A DNA stretch of 64,000 bases, from NCBI RefSeq assembly GCF_002277895.1, contig NZ_CP023000.1, positions 806,001 through 870,000 of the forward strand. The letters are read 5' to 3'. The stretch's first letter is position 1. Each line of letters opens with the position of its first letter. Positions 1-8,630 of the stretch are shown in pieces. The DNA is from Rhizobium sp. 11515TR. Lineage in GTDB: Bacteria > Pseudomonadota > Alphaproteobacteria > Rhizobiales > Rhizobiaceae. The notes under the pieces were generated by a model. It searched no databases. It was given only the letters and a program-made list of their open reading frames with translations, and had not been told where the DNA came from. The position numbers and the translations under genes are program-made.

Positions 1-1
1 G

Positions 2-571
2 CGAGGACACGGCTCCACATCGGATAATTTTGCCTTCGTGGCCGTAGGCACCGGTATCGGCATGGGCATTATTGCAAATGGTAGCCTCATGCGCGGCGCG
101 CGCGGTGCCGCCGGCGAGATCGCCTATCTGCCTCTCGGCGGTGAGCCATTTGATCCGGGCGGCTTTACCCTTGGTACTCTTGAAAGCGCCGTGGGTAGCG
201 CGGCAATGGTGCGGCGCTATTCTGGATATGGCGGGCGGAGCGAGGCAACCGTAGCGGGCCTTTTTTCGGCTCTGGTGGCTGGCGAGCCAGCCGCTGTTGC
301 GGTGATCGAGGAAACTTCGCGATCGATTGCGCTTGCCATTGCCGCGATCGGTGCGACGCTCGATCCAGAGCTGGTGATCATGGGCGGCAGCATCGGCGCA
401 CGCCCCGAACTTGTCGAAGCCATTCGCAGATATTTGCCACGTTGCACGCCTTACCCACCCCGCATCGAGATCAGCCAGTTTGGCAATCGGGCGGCTCTCG
501 TCGGCGGCATTGGCATCGCAGTCGAGCACATGCATCAGGAGCTGTTCGGTGTTGATTTGCAAGATCCATGA
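2..571 (+). CDS. ROK-family protein, C-terminal part (cut by window start)
   Basis: The reading frame is open from base 2, so the N-terminus (and any helix-turn-helix domain) lies outside. The visible 189 residues carry the ROK signature VAVGTGIGMGII near residue 13 and a late glycine-rich LVIMGGSIG segment, as in sugar kinases and NagC/XylR-type repressors. The usual ROK zinc motif CxCGxxGC is absent: the region after AGEIAYLPLGG reads GGFTLGTLESAVG, with no cysteines. This fits a rhizobial ROK regulator rather than a zinc-dependent kinase, but the missing N-terminus prevents a firm choice. A 10-bp hairpin follows about 85 bases after the stop. Confidence 0.8.
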   Translation, partial: RGHGSTSDNFAFVAVGTGIGMGIIANGSLMRGARGAAGEIAYLPLGGEPFDPGGFTLGTLESAVGSAAMVRRYSGYGGRSEATVAGLFSALVAGEPAAVAVIEETSRSIALAIAAIGATLDPELVIMGGSIGARPELVEAIRRYLPRCTPYPPRIEISQFGNRAALVGGIGIAVEHMHQELFGVDLQDP

Positions 572-655
572 GACGGGCATCGTATCGCGCAAATGAGGAG
601 ATAGTGAGCTGCCTGGAGACTGCCTCAAAAGGTACACGAACAACCAGTGAATGCT

Positions 656-684
656 CGGCCCAAAGTCATAACTGCTTTGGGCCG
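656..684. terminator. Hairpin between the convergent ROK and HxlR genes
   Basis: A perfect 10-bp stem (CGGCCCAAAG / CTTTGGGCCG) with a 9-base loop lies between two convergent genes. Neither strand has a clear T-tract after it, so it may be a weak bidirectional terminator. Confidence 0.4.
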
Positions 685-748
685 GGAGGGGTGATGGACA
701 CAGAAAGGCAGACGCCGGCCATCCGGCTGCCCTTCGGCGGCTCTCTAA

Positions 749-1135
749 TCACCTATTTTTCGAAGCCTGCTTTCGTCCCCGAGTTGTCGTCCTTTCGGGC
801 ACGCTTCTCCCATACTCGTTCCACCACGCCGTCAAGGCTTCCATGGTCGGTCCAAGCCCTCGCGCCTTCGCGGTGATCTCGTACTCCACGCGAGGCGGAA
901 CTTCGGCGAAGACAGTGCGCGACACAAGGCCATCGGCCTCCAGCTCCCGCAATTGTGCGGTCAACATGTGCTGGGTGATGCCTGGGATCGCTTTGCGCAG
1001 CTCATTAAACCGATAGATCCGTTGGTTAAGAAACCACATGATTTCCAGCTTCCATTTTCCCGAAAGCAACGCGAATGCACGACGCATCTCTTCATGCATG
1101 TTGATGCTCGCCGGTTCATTAGTCTGGTTTTTCAT
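749..1135 (-). CDS. HxlR-family transcriptional regulator
   Basis: A protein of 128 residues, the usual length for the family. The HxlR winged-helix domain fills most of it: LLSGKWKLEIMWFL (about residues 23-36), then FNELRKAIPGITQHMLTAQLRELEADGLV, the recognition-helix region, and a wing ending in the typical VEYEIT. HxlR proteins are small DNA-binding regulators, often repressors sensing reactive electrophiles or redox state. It is divergent from a DoxX-like/SDR pair, a common arrangement in which the regulator controls the neighbours; that link is inferred. The ATG at 1135 is used; an internal ATG at codon 13 is possible, and no strong ribosome site is visible. Confidence 0.9.
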   Translation of the reverse strand: MKNQTNEPASINMHEEMRRAFALLSGKWKLEIMWFLNQRIYRFNELRKAIPGITQHMLTAQLRELEADGLVSRTVFAEVPPRVEYEITAKARGLGPTMEALTAWWNEYGRSVPERTTTRGRKQASKNR

Positions 1136-1208
1136 ACTTACAGTGCCGAATTCATCCTACTTGCGTACATTCATTTAATACCACATTTTCAATCCACGCA
1201 CCGGAGAG

Positions 1209-1223
1209 ATAGCGGATCGCTAT
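1209..1223. promoter_or_regulatory. Inverted repeat, possible HxlR operator
   Basis: ATAGCG-GAT-CGCTAT lies in the divergent interval between the HxlR gene and the DoxX-like gene. The flanks extend the symmetry (CCGGA at 1201-1205, TCCGG at 1224-1228). Its position suits a site controlling both genes. Binding is inferred only. Confidence 0.35.
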
Positions 1224-1287
1224 TCCGGACATCGAAAATCTTGAACGGAGCAAGCTGCCGGAGCTATCCGGCGGCAGCGGATATCCT

Positions 1288-1677
1288 ATGTCTGAATTCT
1301 ATATTTATTGGGTTGCAACGACCTTGCTTATCTTGTTGTACCTGGCCTCTGCCGTGACCTACATTATCAAGATCGAGTGGGTACGGCAAACAATCCTCGG
1401 GTTCGGCTATCCTAGCTATCTTGTCCGCTTTCTGACCTTCGTGAAACTCGCTGCCGTCGCCGCTATCGCCTCGCGTTTCAACGTTGCCGTCAGTGATCTG
1501 GCATATGCAGGCATGTTGTTTCACCTCCTGCTTTCCGGGCTTGCCCACGTGGGCGCTCGCAAACCCCTAGGCGCACTGCCCGCTGTCATCGGACTGGCAT
1601 TGCTCGCTACCTCTTTCGCGACACAGAACGCAGGACGCGAGGTTCCCTCACCGTATGCGCTCGCGCAGACGCTCTAA
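1288..1677 (+). CDS. DoxX-like integral membrane protein
   Basis: 129 residues with about four hydrophobic helices (roughly residues 7-28, 46-64, 71-88 and 96-114). The spacing and the ETILGFGYP-like stretch (here QTILGFGYPSYLVRFLTFVKLAAV) match the DoxX-like family. These small inner-membrane proteins are tied to redox balance, but their biochemistry is poorly defined. The gene is 25 bases upstream of an SDR oxidoreductase on the same strand and divergent from an HxlR regulator, so it is likely the first gene of a two-gene operon under that regulator. Confidence 0.8.
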   Translation: MSEFYIYWVATTLLILLYLASAVTYIIKIEWVRQTILGFGYPSYLVRFLTFVKLAAVAAIASRFNVAVSDLAYAGMLFHLLLSGLAHVGARKPLGALPAVIGLALLATSFATQNAGREVPSPYALAQTL

Positions 1678-1702
1678 TTGCCCAACCCGAAAGGAAACCA
1701 AA

Positions 1703-2446
1703 ATGGGAAAGCTAACCGGAAAAGTGGCTATCGTCGCCGGTGCCGGTAGAGGCATCGGACGTGCCACGGCGGAACTCTTTGCGGCCGAAGGCGCGAAAGT
1801 GGCCGTATTGTCGTTCACCCCCGCCAACGTGAATGCGGTCGTCGATCATATTCAATCCACGGGAGGTATCGCACTCGGCGTGGTCTGCGACCTGAGTTAC
1901 GGCGAGCAGATTGCTGAAGCAGTGGCTAAGGTCGTGCAGACATTCGGCGGCATCGACATCCTTGTAAATGTCGCGTTCGACCCGACCGTCGTTCAGTCCT
2001 CTATCCTCGATCTCTCCATCGAGCAGCTGCAACGCAACTTCGATATGGGACCGATTGCGTACCTGCGGACCATGCAGGCTTGCTATCCATACCTGAAAGC
2101 CAGTGGGGAAGGTCGAGTGATCAACTTTGCGTCTCTGGCCGGCGTTCTCGGCATGTCGCCTTACGGGCCGTACAACCTCGCCAAGGAGGCCGTCCGCGCT
2201 CTAACGCGATCCGCCGCAGGCGAATGGGGTCCAGACAGGATCACCGTCAACAACCTTCTGCCCGTGGCCGACGCTTGGGGAGCAGGACGAGACACTCCTC
2301 CGCCGGCGAATGCTCTCGGCCGCTTTGGCTCGCCCGAAGATGATGTCGCTCCGGTCGCCCTATTCCTCGCCAGCAGCGATTCGCAATTCATCACGGGGTC
2401 AAGTCTGACGCCGGACGGCGGGCAGATTATCGACAGCGCCCGATAA
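1703..2446 (+). CDS. Short-chain dehydrogenase/reductase (SDR)
   Basis: 247 residues, a classical SDR length. The start is the ATG at 1703 after AAAGGAAACC, because the nucleotide-binding strand begins directly there; an upstream in-frame ATG would add 16 unrelated residues. The cofactor motif GAGRGIG is at residues 13-19 and the catalytic set is Ser144, Tyr157 and Lys161. The structural NNAG motif is altered to NVAF after DILV, which is unusual. The C-terminus has the common ITGSSLTPDGG ending. It is probably co-transcribed with the DoxX-like gene. Substrate unknown. Confidence 0.9.
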   Translation: MGKLTGKVAIVAGAGRGIGRATAELFAAEGAKVAVLSFTPANVNAVVDHIQSTGGIALGVVCDLSYGEQIAEAVAKVVQTFGGIDILVNVAFDPTVVQSSILDLSIEQLQRNFDMGPIAYLRTMQACYPYLKASGEGRVINFASLAGVLGMSPYGPYNLAKEAVRALTRSAAGEWGPDRITVNNLLPVADAWGAGRDTPPPANALGRFGSPEDDVAPVALFLASSDSQFITGSSLTPDGGQIIDSAR

Positions 2447-2640
2447 TTCCCATTGGGGCGCTTCGTAAACCTCAACATGCTGCCTTTATCGGTTGTATTG
2501 TGAATAGATACACACGCATGTTCTGGGGTTATCAGGAGGACTTATTTCGAAGGGGCACCCCGGCGTCGTTCGACAGCCTGCATCATCCGGCAAGACGATC
2601 GCGAGGGGACAGCCCGCGGATGACGCTTGCCGAGGCTTAC

Positions 2641-4032
2641 CTAGCTCACGCCGTTGAACACCACCATCTTGTCGTCGGCCATCTCCTCCATCGTCCAGGG
2701 AATACCCCCGACACCATATCCCGACTGCCTGCGCCCCGCAAAAGGCATCCAGTCGGTTCGAAACGCCGTGTGGTCGTTGACGAGCACTGCGGATGCATCG
2801 AGATGCCTTGCCGCCTTGAGCGCGACGGCTATATCGGTGGAAAAGACGCTCGCCTGGAATGCGTAGGGCAGCGAGTTGGCTGTACGGATCGCCTCGTCGA
2901 TGTCGCTATAGCCATAGACACAGGTCAGCGGCCCGAACACCTCGAGCCGCGACACCTTGGCATCCGCTGGCGGATCGAGCAGGACGGAGGGCAGAAGCGT
3001 GGTCTCGGACAGCCGCCCTCCCCCGAATTGCCTTGCTCCCGCATCGGTCGCTTCCTTGATCCAACTTGCGACACGTTCCGTCTCGCGCGGCAGGATCAGC
3101 GGCCCGACCTCCGTCTCCTTCAACCTAGGATCGCCGACACGCAGGCTTGCGACCTTGGCGGCAAGCGCGTCGGTGAAGTTGGCCAGGATGTCATTGTGCA
3201 CAAAGAGGCGCTGCACCGACACGCAGACCTGCCCCGCGTGATAATATCCACCTTTGACGATCGTCCCAATGATTGCGTCGATGCTGACGCTTCGATCGAC
3301 GATGACCGGGGCTGCTCCGCCATGTTCGAGCGCACATCTCGTGCCTGGCGGCAGCTTGCTTTTCAGATACCAGCCGACCTTCGCCGAGCCGATGAAGCTC
3401 AGGAAGGCGACGCGCTGATCCGTAGCAAAGCTCTCGGCAAGCGTATTGTCCTCGGTGATGAAAGTCTGGCACCAGCGCTCGTCCAGTCCCGCCTCCCAGA
3501 ACAGCTTGACGATCTCGATGCAGGAAATCGGTGTGGTTGCCGCCGGTTTGACGATGACAGGGCAGCCAACGGCCACCGCGGGTGCAATCTGGTGAATGAT
3601 GAGATTGAGGGGGTGGTTGAACGCCGATATCGCCGCCACGACACCGATCGGCTCTTTGGTGGTGAAGGCCCATCGGTTGGCGCTGGCAGCAGTCAGGCCC
3701 ATCGGGATTTCCTTGCCGCCAAAATTGCGCAGCTCGTCCGCCGCGTTGACGAGACCATCAATCCCGCGCGTGACCTCCACGATCGCATCCGCCAGCGGCT
3801 TGCCACCTTCACGGGCGATCATGATGGCAAAGCGGTCACGGTTCTCCGCGAGAAGCTCGGACACTCTTCTGAGGATAGCCATCCTGCGATGCGTGGGTAG
3901 CCAGGCGCCGCGATCGGCATAGGCTTTCGCGGCGACATCGAGCTTATGCTCGAGAGCAGCGGCATCATCGGCCGGGATTTCGGCAATGAGCGCGCGATCG
4001 AATGCCTGATAAACCGTCAGATTAAGCGTCAT
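2641..4032 (-). CDS. Aldehyde dehydrogenase family protein
   Basis: 463 residues from the chosen ATG at 4032, which overlaps the end of the upstream ThDP enzyme gene by 11 bases; a longer start at 4065 would add 11 residues inside that gene. The NAD-binding fold region (GVVAAISAFNHPLN, then VIVKPAATTP), the general-base glutamate in LEHGG and the nucleophile Cys270 in HAGQVCVSVQR are all present. It oxidises an aldehyde to an acid (or acyl derivative) with NAD(P). Overlap with an acetolactate-synthase-like gene suggests the two act in one pathway, perhaps handling an aldehyde made or consumed by the ThDP enzyme. The substrate cannot be read from sequence. Confidence 0.92.
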   Translation of the reverse strand: MTLNLTVYQAFDRALIAEIPADDAAALEHKLDVAAKAYADRGAWLPTHRRMAILRRVSELLAENRDRFAIMIAREGGKPLADAIVEVTRGIDGLVNAADELRNFGGKEIPMGLTAASANRWAFTTKEPIGVVAAISAFNHPLNLIIHQIAPAVAVGCPVIVKPAATTPISCIEIVKLFWEAGLDERWCQTFITEDNTLAESFATDQRVAFLSFIGSAKVGWYLKSKLPPGTRCALEHGGAAPVIVDRSVSIDAIIGTIVKGGYYHAGQVCVSVQRLFVHNDILANFTDALAAKVASLRVGDPRLKETEVGPLILPRETERVASWIKEATDAGARQFGGGRLSETTLLPSVLLDPPADAKVSRLEVFGPLTCVYGYSDIDEAIRTANSLPYAFQASVFSTDIAVALKAARHLDASAVLVNDHTAFRTDWMPFAGRRQSGYGVGGIPWTMEEMADDKMVVFNGVS

Positions 4033-5680
4033 CTTGATCCTCCAGGATGGCGGGAAGCCGCGCACGCAATTCCTTCACCAGCACACGTTCGTTTTCCGAA
4101 TAATCGACCGGGACGTTGACGAGATGAACGCCACCGCCGGAAAAGGCATCTTCGAGCACCTGCTTGAACTGGCTGATGTCGTCGACCCTCGTCCCCTTGG
4201 CACCATAGGATTGCGCATATCTAACGAAATCCGGATTGCCGAACGTCATTCCGAAGTCCGGAAACTCGTCCACCGCCTGTTTCCAGCGGATCATGCCATA
4301 GGCATCATCCTCGATAACGAGGATGACGAGGTTCAGCTTCAGCCGGACGGCCGTCTCGATCTCCTGCGAATTCATCATGAAGCCGCCATCCCCGCAGATC
4401 GCCATGACACGCCGCTCGGGATAGAGCATCGAGGCGACCATGGCCGAAGGGAGCCCGGCACCCATTGTCGCAAGGGCATTGTCGAGCAGCAGCGTGTTCG
4501 CCATGCGCGTCCGGTAGTTCCGGGCGAACCAGATCTTGTACATGCCGTTGTCAAGCGCCAAGATGCCGTCATGCGGCATGACTTCCCGGATGTCATGGAC
4601 CAGCCGCTGCGGCGTGAAGCGATCTTCCGTCGCCCGGACGGCGATGCGCTCGAGGATGCGCTCGCGCAGGTGAAGAAGGGCTTGCGCGTTCGGCAGCTTG
4701 CCTTCGAGGCGATCGGCCAGCGTCTTCAACGATGGGCCGATATCGCCGATGACTTCCGATTGCGGGAAATAGACCTGCTCGACGGTCGCCGGCTGATATC
4801 CGACATGGACGACATTCGGGCCATCCTTGCCCATGATGAAGGGCGGCTTTTCGATCGTGTCATGGCCGATGGTGATAATGAGATCGGCCTGCTCGATCGC
4901 CTCATGAACATAGTCCCGCTCCGACAGCGCGGCCGTGCCCATGTAGAGCTCGGTTCCGCCCGGGACCGTTCCCTTACCCATCTGGGTCGTGAAGAACGGG
5001 ATGCCGGTGCGGATGACGAACTGCGCGATGTCGGACGTCGAGCGCGGGCGCGAAGCGGCTGCCCCAAGCATGAGCAGCGGGCGTTTTGCCGCGGTGATCA
5101 GCGCGGCCGCGCGATCGAGCGCCGCGTCACTTGCGATCGGCAGCTCCAGCTGATGCGGGGCGACGAGGGCGACCGGCGCGCATTCCTCGGCAGCGATGTC
5201 CTCTGGGAGCTCGAGATGGACGGGCCCCGGCCGCTCCTCCTGTGCGATCCGGAATGCCTCTCTGACCATCGTCGGGATCATCTGCGGTGAGACGATCTGC
5301 CTGGCAAGCTTGGTGAGCGGCTTCATCGACGCCACCACGTCTACCACCTGGAACCGGGCCTGCCGGGACGAAAGTACCCCTTTCTGGCCGGTGATCATCA
5401 CCATTGGCATGGCGCCGAGCAACGCGTATGCCGCACCCGTCGAAAGGTTCAAGGCGCCCGGCCCGAGCGTCGTCAGACACACACCCGGTTTGCCGGTCAG
5501 GCGACCATAGGTCGCGGCCATGAACGCAGCCGCCTGTTCATGCCGGGTCAACACCAGCTGAATGGACGATTTGCGGATAGATTCGACAACATCGAGATTT
5601 TCTTCGCCTGGAATACCGAAGATACGGTCGACACCCTCGTTTTCGAGTGCGGCCACCAGGAGATCGGAGCCTTTGGTCAT
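4022..5680 (-). CDS. Acetolactate-synthase-like thiamine-diphosphate enzyme
   Basis: 552 residues from the ATG at 5680, where the conserved GSDLLVAALENEGVDRIFGIPGE segment starts; a longer frame to 5743 adds unrelated residues. The three domains of the family are visible: the pyrimidine-binding domain with catalytic Glu48 in RHEQAA, a central domain, and a ThDP pyrophosphate-binding domain with ICGDGGFMM followed by EDDAYG. The family condenses pyruvate-like 2-oxoacids or acts as a decarboxylase. No small regulatory subunit gene adjoins, which argues against the biosynthetic ilvBH enzyme. It is the first gene of an operon with an aldehyde dehydrogenase. Confidence 0.85.
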   Translation of the reverse strand: MTKGSDLLVAALENEGVDRIFGIPGEENLDVVESIRKSSIQLVLTRHEQAAAFMAATYGRLTGKPGVCLTTLGPGALNLSTGAAYALLGAMPMVMITGQKGVLSSRQARFQVVDVVASMKPLTKLARQIVSPQMIPTMVREAFRIAQEERPGPVHLELPEDIAAEECAPVALVAPHQLELPIASDAALDRAAALITAAKRPLLMLGAAASRPRSTSDIAQFVIRTGIPFFTTQMGKGTVPGGTELYMGTAALSERDYVHEAIEQADLIITIGHDTIEKPPFIMGKDGPNVVHVGYQPATVEQVYFPQSEVIGDIGPSLKTLADRLEGKLPNAQALLHLRERILERIAVRATEDRFTPQRLVHDIREVMPHDGILALDNGMYKIWFARNYRTRMANTLLLDNALATMGAGLPSAMVASMLYPERRVMAICGDGGFMMNSQEIETAVRLKLNLVILVIEDDAYGMIRWKQAVDEFPDFGMTFGNPDFVRYAQSYGAKGTRVDDISQFKQVLEDAFSGGGVHLVNVPVDYSENERVLVKELRARLPAILEDQDDA

Positions 5681-6017
5681 GGATGGAGCTCGTGCTTGTT
5701 GGCAGATCGATGGATGCCTCCAAAACTGGGAGGCAGGCCGCAAGAATAGATCCTTTTGCAGGCTAGTCCATCAGAGTTCTATCAGATTCCAGTTACCGCA
5801 GATGACCGGAGCTGCGCGCGAATGCTCGACGAAAGCAGGCAAAGCCGAGTCACAGAAGGGATAGCTATCGCTGATATCAAGACTTCAAAGACGATCTGGT
5901 GCGAAAAAACACGTTTGATCACAGGACCTAACGGACGCCGTTAGCAGATGTGCTTGATCTGACAGCAGTTGCCCGCTAGGTTGCCGCCGCGATCAACTGC
6001 AAAGACATGGGGATTTC
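5681..6017. other. Divergent promoter region between the ThDP operon and the cold-shock gene
   Basis: This 337-base interval contains no convincing gene. The part next to the cold-shock gene could form a long 5' leader, as is usual for csp mRNAs, but I could not assign a promoter with confidence. Confidence 0.4.
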
Positions 6018-6221
6018 ATGCCAACTGGCACGGTTAAGTTTTTCAACACCGACAAGGGCTTTGGCTTCATTACGCCGGAAAGCGGAGGACCTGACGTTTT
6101 CGTTCACGTCTCTGCCCTGCAATACGGCAATGTGCTCAGGGAGGGGCAATCCGTCTCCTACGATCTGGGTCAGGACCGGAAGACGGGCAAGTCGAAGGCG
6201 GAAAACGTCAGACCGCTCTAA
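6018..6221 (+). CDS. cspA: Cold-shock protein (CspA family)
   Basis: 67 residues forming a single cold-shock domain. The two RNA-binding motifs are intact: KGFGFITP (RNP1, about residues 13-20) and VFVHVSAL (RNP2, about 27-34). The start TGTVKFFNTDKGFGF is nearly invariant in the family. It binds single-stranded RNA and DNA and acts as an RNA chaperone. It is monocistronic, with a 24-base palindrome shortly after the stop. Rhizobia carry several csp paralogues, so the numbered name is not certain. Confidence 0.95.
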   Translation: MPTGTVKFFNTDKGFGFITPESGGPDVFVHVSALQYGNVLREGQSVSYDLGQDRKTGKSKAENVRPL

Positions 6222-6236
6222 TCATTATGAACACGT

Positions 6237-6260
6237 CACTACCCGAGATCTCGGGTAGTG
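6237..6260. terminator. Perfect 24-base palindrome after the cold-shock gene
   Basis: CACTACCCGAGA and TCTCGGGTAGTG form perfect 12-base arms with no spacer. It sits 16 bases after the csp stop and before a convergent gene. There is no T-tract, so it may be a bidirectional hairpin terminator or a protein-binding site. Confidence 0.5.
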
Positions 6261-6280
6261 CACTCGGGCGCCGTGAGAAT

Positions 6281-6547
6281 TCATGTGAGCGCCCTGCTTT
6301 GTAGTGGGCATGGGCGGTAGCCTTTCGCCCGCTTCTGGCGGGTCAGCGCGAGGAACAGTCTGACGGCATCCCTTTCATGCTCGAAATGATGAGCCATCGT
6401 CTGTCCGCTGAAGCCTATCCGGCCCCATCGGCGCGTAAGACATGTGTCCCCGAAAAGCGTCGTCGATATCTCCAGTGCATAATAGCGGGCCATGTTCTTC
6501 GCGGCATTGGTGCGTTCGATATAGAGATGATAGGGTTGAGTAAGCAT
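6281..6547 (-). CDS. WGR-domain protein
   Basis: 88 residues from the ATG at 6547; the frame is open further upstream, but the WGR domain begins with the segment MLTQPYHLYIERTNAAKNM. The defining motif is visible as LTRRWGRIGFSGQ around residues 37-49, followed by the typical basic tail of single-domain rhizobial members (FEHERDAVRLFLALTRQKRAKGY). WGR domains bind nucleic acid and occur in PARPs and molybdate-related proteins; short bacterial stand-alone versions have no defined role. It converges on the cold-shock gene. Confidence 0.8.
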   Translation of the reverse strand: MLTQPYHLYIERTNAAKNMARYYALEISTTLFGDTCLTRRWGRIGFSGQTMAHHFEHERDAVRLFLALTRQKRAKGYRPCPLQSRALT

Positions 6548-6718
6548 GCCGGAAGAATCGTCGATCGCGCGGCTGCGGTCCAACGAGTGTTTTGAATCGG
6601 TCGGCCGGCTTCGATTCATTTCCGTTATGTGTTCGGCGATCCGCCGAACAATCGTCAGCCGCATCGGCCAGGCGCCAGCTCCGCGCTACGAACGTTTTTC
6701 GAAGTGCCTACCTTTCGT

Positions 6719-7429
6719 TTACCAGGGAACCGTTCGGCCCAGATAGTCCAGATATTCAAGGCCGCGCTTCCCTTGCTGGGCGAGAAGCACATTCACCAGG
6801 TTCGGAATGCTTTCCTCGATCGTCAGCCGCCCGTCAGGACCGCCCAGATCGGTCTTGACCCACCCGGGAGCCATGAGCACCAATGCACGCGCATCTTCCG
6901 CATGCCGGGCGGCATAGCTGCGCATCAACGTGTTCAAGGCCGCCTTGCTGCCGCGATAGACCTCCCGCATGCCCGTGGTATTGTTGCTGACGCTCCCCTG
7001 GCCCGAGGACATGACGCCGATCAGCCCCGTCGGCGAAATGAGGTCCTGCAATCCCTCCACAGTCCGCATCGGGCTTAGCGCATTCGTCACCATGACACGC
7101 ACGAACTCTTCCGTCGTCACCTCCGCGATCGTCTCGGTCGGGACATTCGTCGTTCCCGCATTGACGAACAGCATGTCGAAGATGCGTCCGCCGAGGCGCT
7201 CTCGTAGCGAGGCGAGCTGTTCCGGCTCGTTGATATCAAGCGTTTCGATGGTGACGCGGCCATCGGAACGGTCCGCCAGATCGTGCAGTTTCGTCTTCGT
7301 CGTCGAGGCCCGCACCGTGCCGACGACGGACCAGCCCTTCTTGAAGAATTCTTCGGCCATGGCATGGCCGAGACCGCGTGATGCGCCGATGATCAGGATG
7401 CTGCCGGTGGACGATGATGATGACGGCAT
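6719..7429 (-). CDS. SDR family oxidoreductase
   Basis: 236 residues from the ATG at 7429, chosen because the Rossmann strand SILIIGASRGLGHAMAEEF follows at once; a longer frame to 7558 would overlap the neighbouring LysR gene. The GASRGLG cofactor motif is at 15-21, NAG is in LFVNAGTTN, and the active-site Tyr/Lys are in VYRGSKAAL after MSSGQGS. C-factor-like SDRs of this type act on unknown carbonyls. Its 5' end faces a LysR gene 134 bases away, the standard layout in which the LysR protein controls the divergent enzyme. Confidence 0.9.
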   Translation of the reverse strand: MPSSSSSTGSILIIGASRGLGHAMAEEFFKKGWSVVGTVRASTTKTKLHDLADRSDGRVTIETLDINEPEQLASLRERLGGRIFDMLFVNAGTTNVPTETIAEVTTEEFVRVMVTNALSPMRTVEGLQDLISPTGLIGVMSSGQGSVSNNTTGMREVYRGSKAALNTLMRSYAARHAEDARALVLMAPGWVKTDLGGPDGRLTIEESIPNLVNVLLAQQGKRGLEYLDYLGRTVPW

Positions 7430-7563
7430 GGGCACGCCTCCTCTGTCTATTTGTTGTGAGCGCAATATGAAAGTCCGGTCCGGATTTCGCCAGACGCACA
7501 GGATGCAAAGAATAGTTGCGTCAGACGCTAGGCATGTTGATCGATCTGGTCTACCCAATTGCC

Positions 7564-8487
7564 ATGGAAGACATAGATCTCAATCTGCTCGTCGCCCTTG
7601 ACGTCCTGCTTGCCGAGGGGAGCGTGACGGAAGCGGCGAAGCGTCTTGGCTTGAGCCCTTCCGCCATGAGCCGCACGTTGTCGCGGCTGCGTGCCGTGAC
7701 GGGTGATCCGTTGCTTGCCAGGGCAGGCAGATCCCTCGTGCCGACACGTTTTGCCGAGACCCTTCGGGATCGCGTTCATGCCGTCACACTGGATGCGCGC
7801 GCCATTCTTCGGCCTGCTGCAGGCGAACTCGATGTTGCCACGTTGGACACCACGTTTTCGATCCGCGTGAGCGAAGCCTTTCTCGAGCTTTTGTCTGCGC
7901 CCCTCGTCGCGGCCATCACGGAAGCCGCCCCCCGCGTCCGCATCCGCTTCGTGCTCAAGCGGGACAAGGAGCCGCATATGTTGCGGGAAGGACTGATCGA
8001 TCTGGAAATCGGCGTCTTGGGCGTGCCTGCGCCGGAGCTGCGCACGCGACTTCTGCTTCGCGATCGGCTGGTTGGAGTGGCGCGGGAAGGTCATCCTCTG
8101 CTGACGGGCGGGGCGGTAACGGCAAAGCGCTATGCCGCCTGCGCCCACATCGCCGCTTCGAGAAGAGGAGAATTTGCCGAAACGGTCGATGAGGCTTTGG
8201 ACAGGAAAGGTCTGAAGCGGGAAATTCGCGTCGTGGTGCCTGGTTTTCCGGATGCAATGAGAATTGCGGCTTCGACGAATTTCATCGCGGCTGTCCCCCT
8301 CTCCTGCCTCGGCAAGAGCAAGCTGAACGAACCGGTGGGCGAGTTTGGTATTCGAAGCTTTGAATTGCCGTTCGAAACGCCGGAAATACTCATTGCCGCC
8401 ATATGGCATCCGCGCGTCGACGCCGACCCCGCCCATAAATGGCTACGCAATATCATCACGCGCGTCTGCCGCGCCGCCTATCCATGA
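7564..8487 (+). CDS. LysR-family transcriptional regulator
   Basis: 307 residues from the ATG at 7564; upstream in-frame starts would add 16 residues not found in the family. The N-terminal winged helix reads DLNLLVALDVLLAEGSVTEAAKRLGLSPSAMSRTLSRLR, and a substrate-binding effector domain follows (from about residue 90). It is divergent from the SDR gene and is probably its regulator. A GST gene follows 143 bases downstream on the same strand and may belong to the same response. The effector is unknown. Confidence 0.93.
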   Translation: MEDIDLNLLVALDVLLAEGSVTEAAKRLGLSPSAMSRTLSRLRAVTGDPLLARAGRSLVPTRFAETLRDRVHAVTLDARAILRPAAGELDVATLDTTFSIRVSEAFLELLSAPLVAAITEAAPRVRIRFVLKRDKEPHMLREGLIDLEIGVLGVPAPELRTRLLLRDRLVGVAREGHPLLTGGAVTAKRYAACAHIAASRRGEFAETVDEALDRKGLKREIRVVVPGFPDAMRIAASTNFIAAVPLSCLGKSKLNEPVGEFGIRSFELPFETPEILIAAIWHPRVDADPAHKWLRNIITRVCRAAYP

Positions 8488-8630
8488 ACTGATCCAGCAG
8501 ACGGTCGAACTGCAAAATGAGATGCATTGGCCCGCATCGCTCCCGGCTCTGAAAACCATCTCGAAAATGGAGTGTCGGAATCTCGTTCAACCGATCGTCT
8601 TTAAGGCAGACAAAGCCATGGAGAGCAGCA

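Noticed and set aside
2500..3900. Plus-strand frame of 466 codons
   Set aside because: It is antisense to the aldehyde dehydrogenase, has no family features, and results from GC-rich codon structure.
4034..5290. Plus-strand frame of 418 codons
   Set aside because: Antisense to the acetolactate-synthase-like gene, whose motifs are unambiguous.
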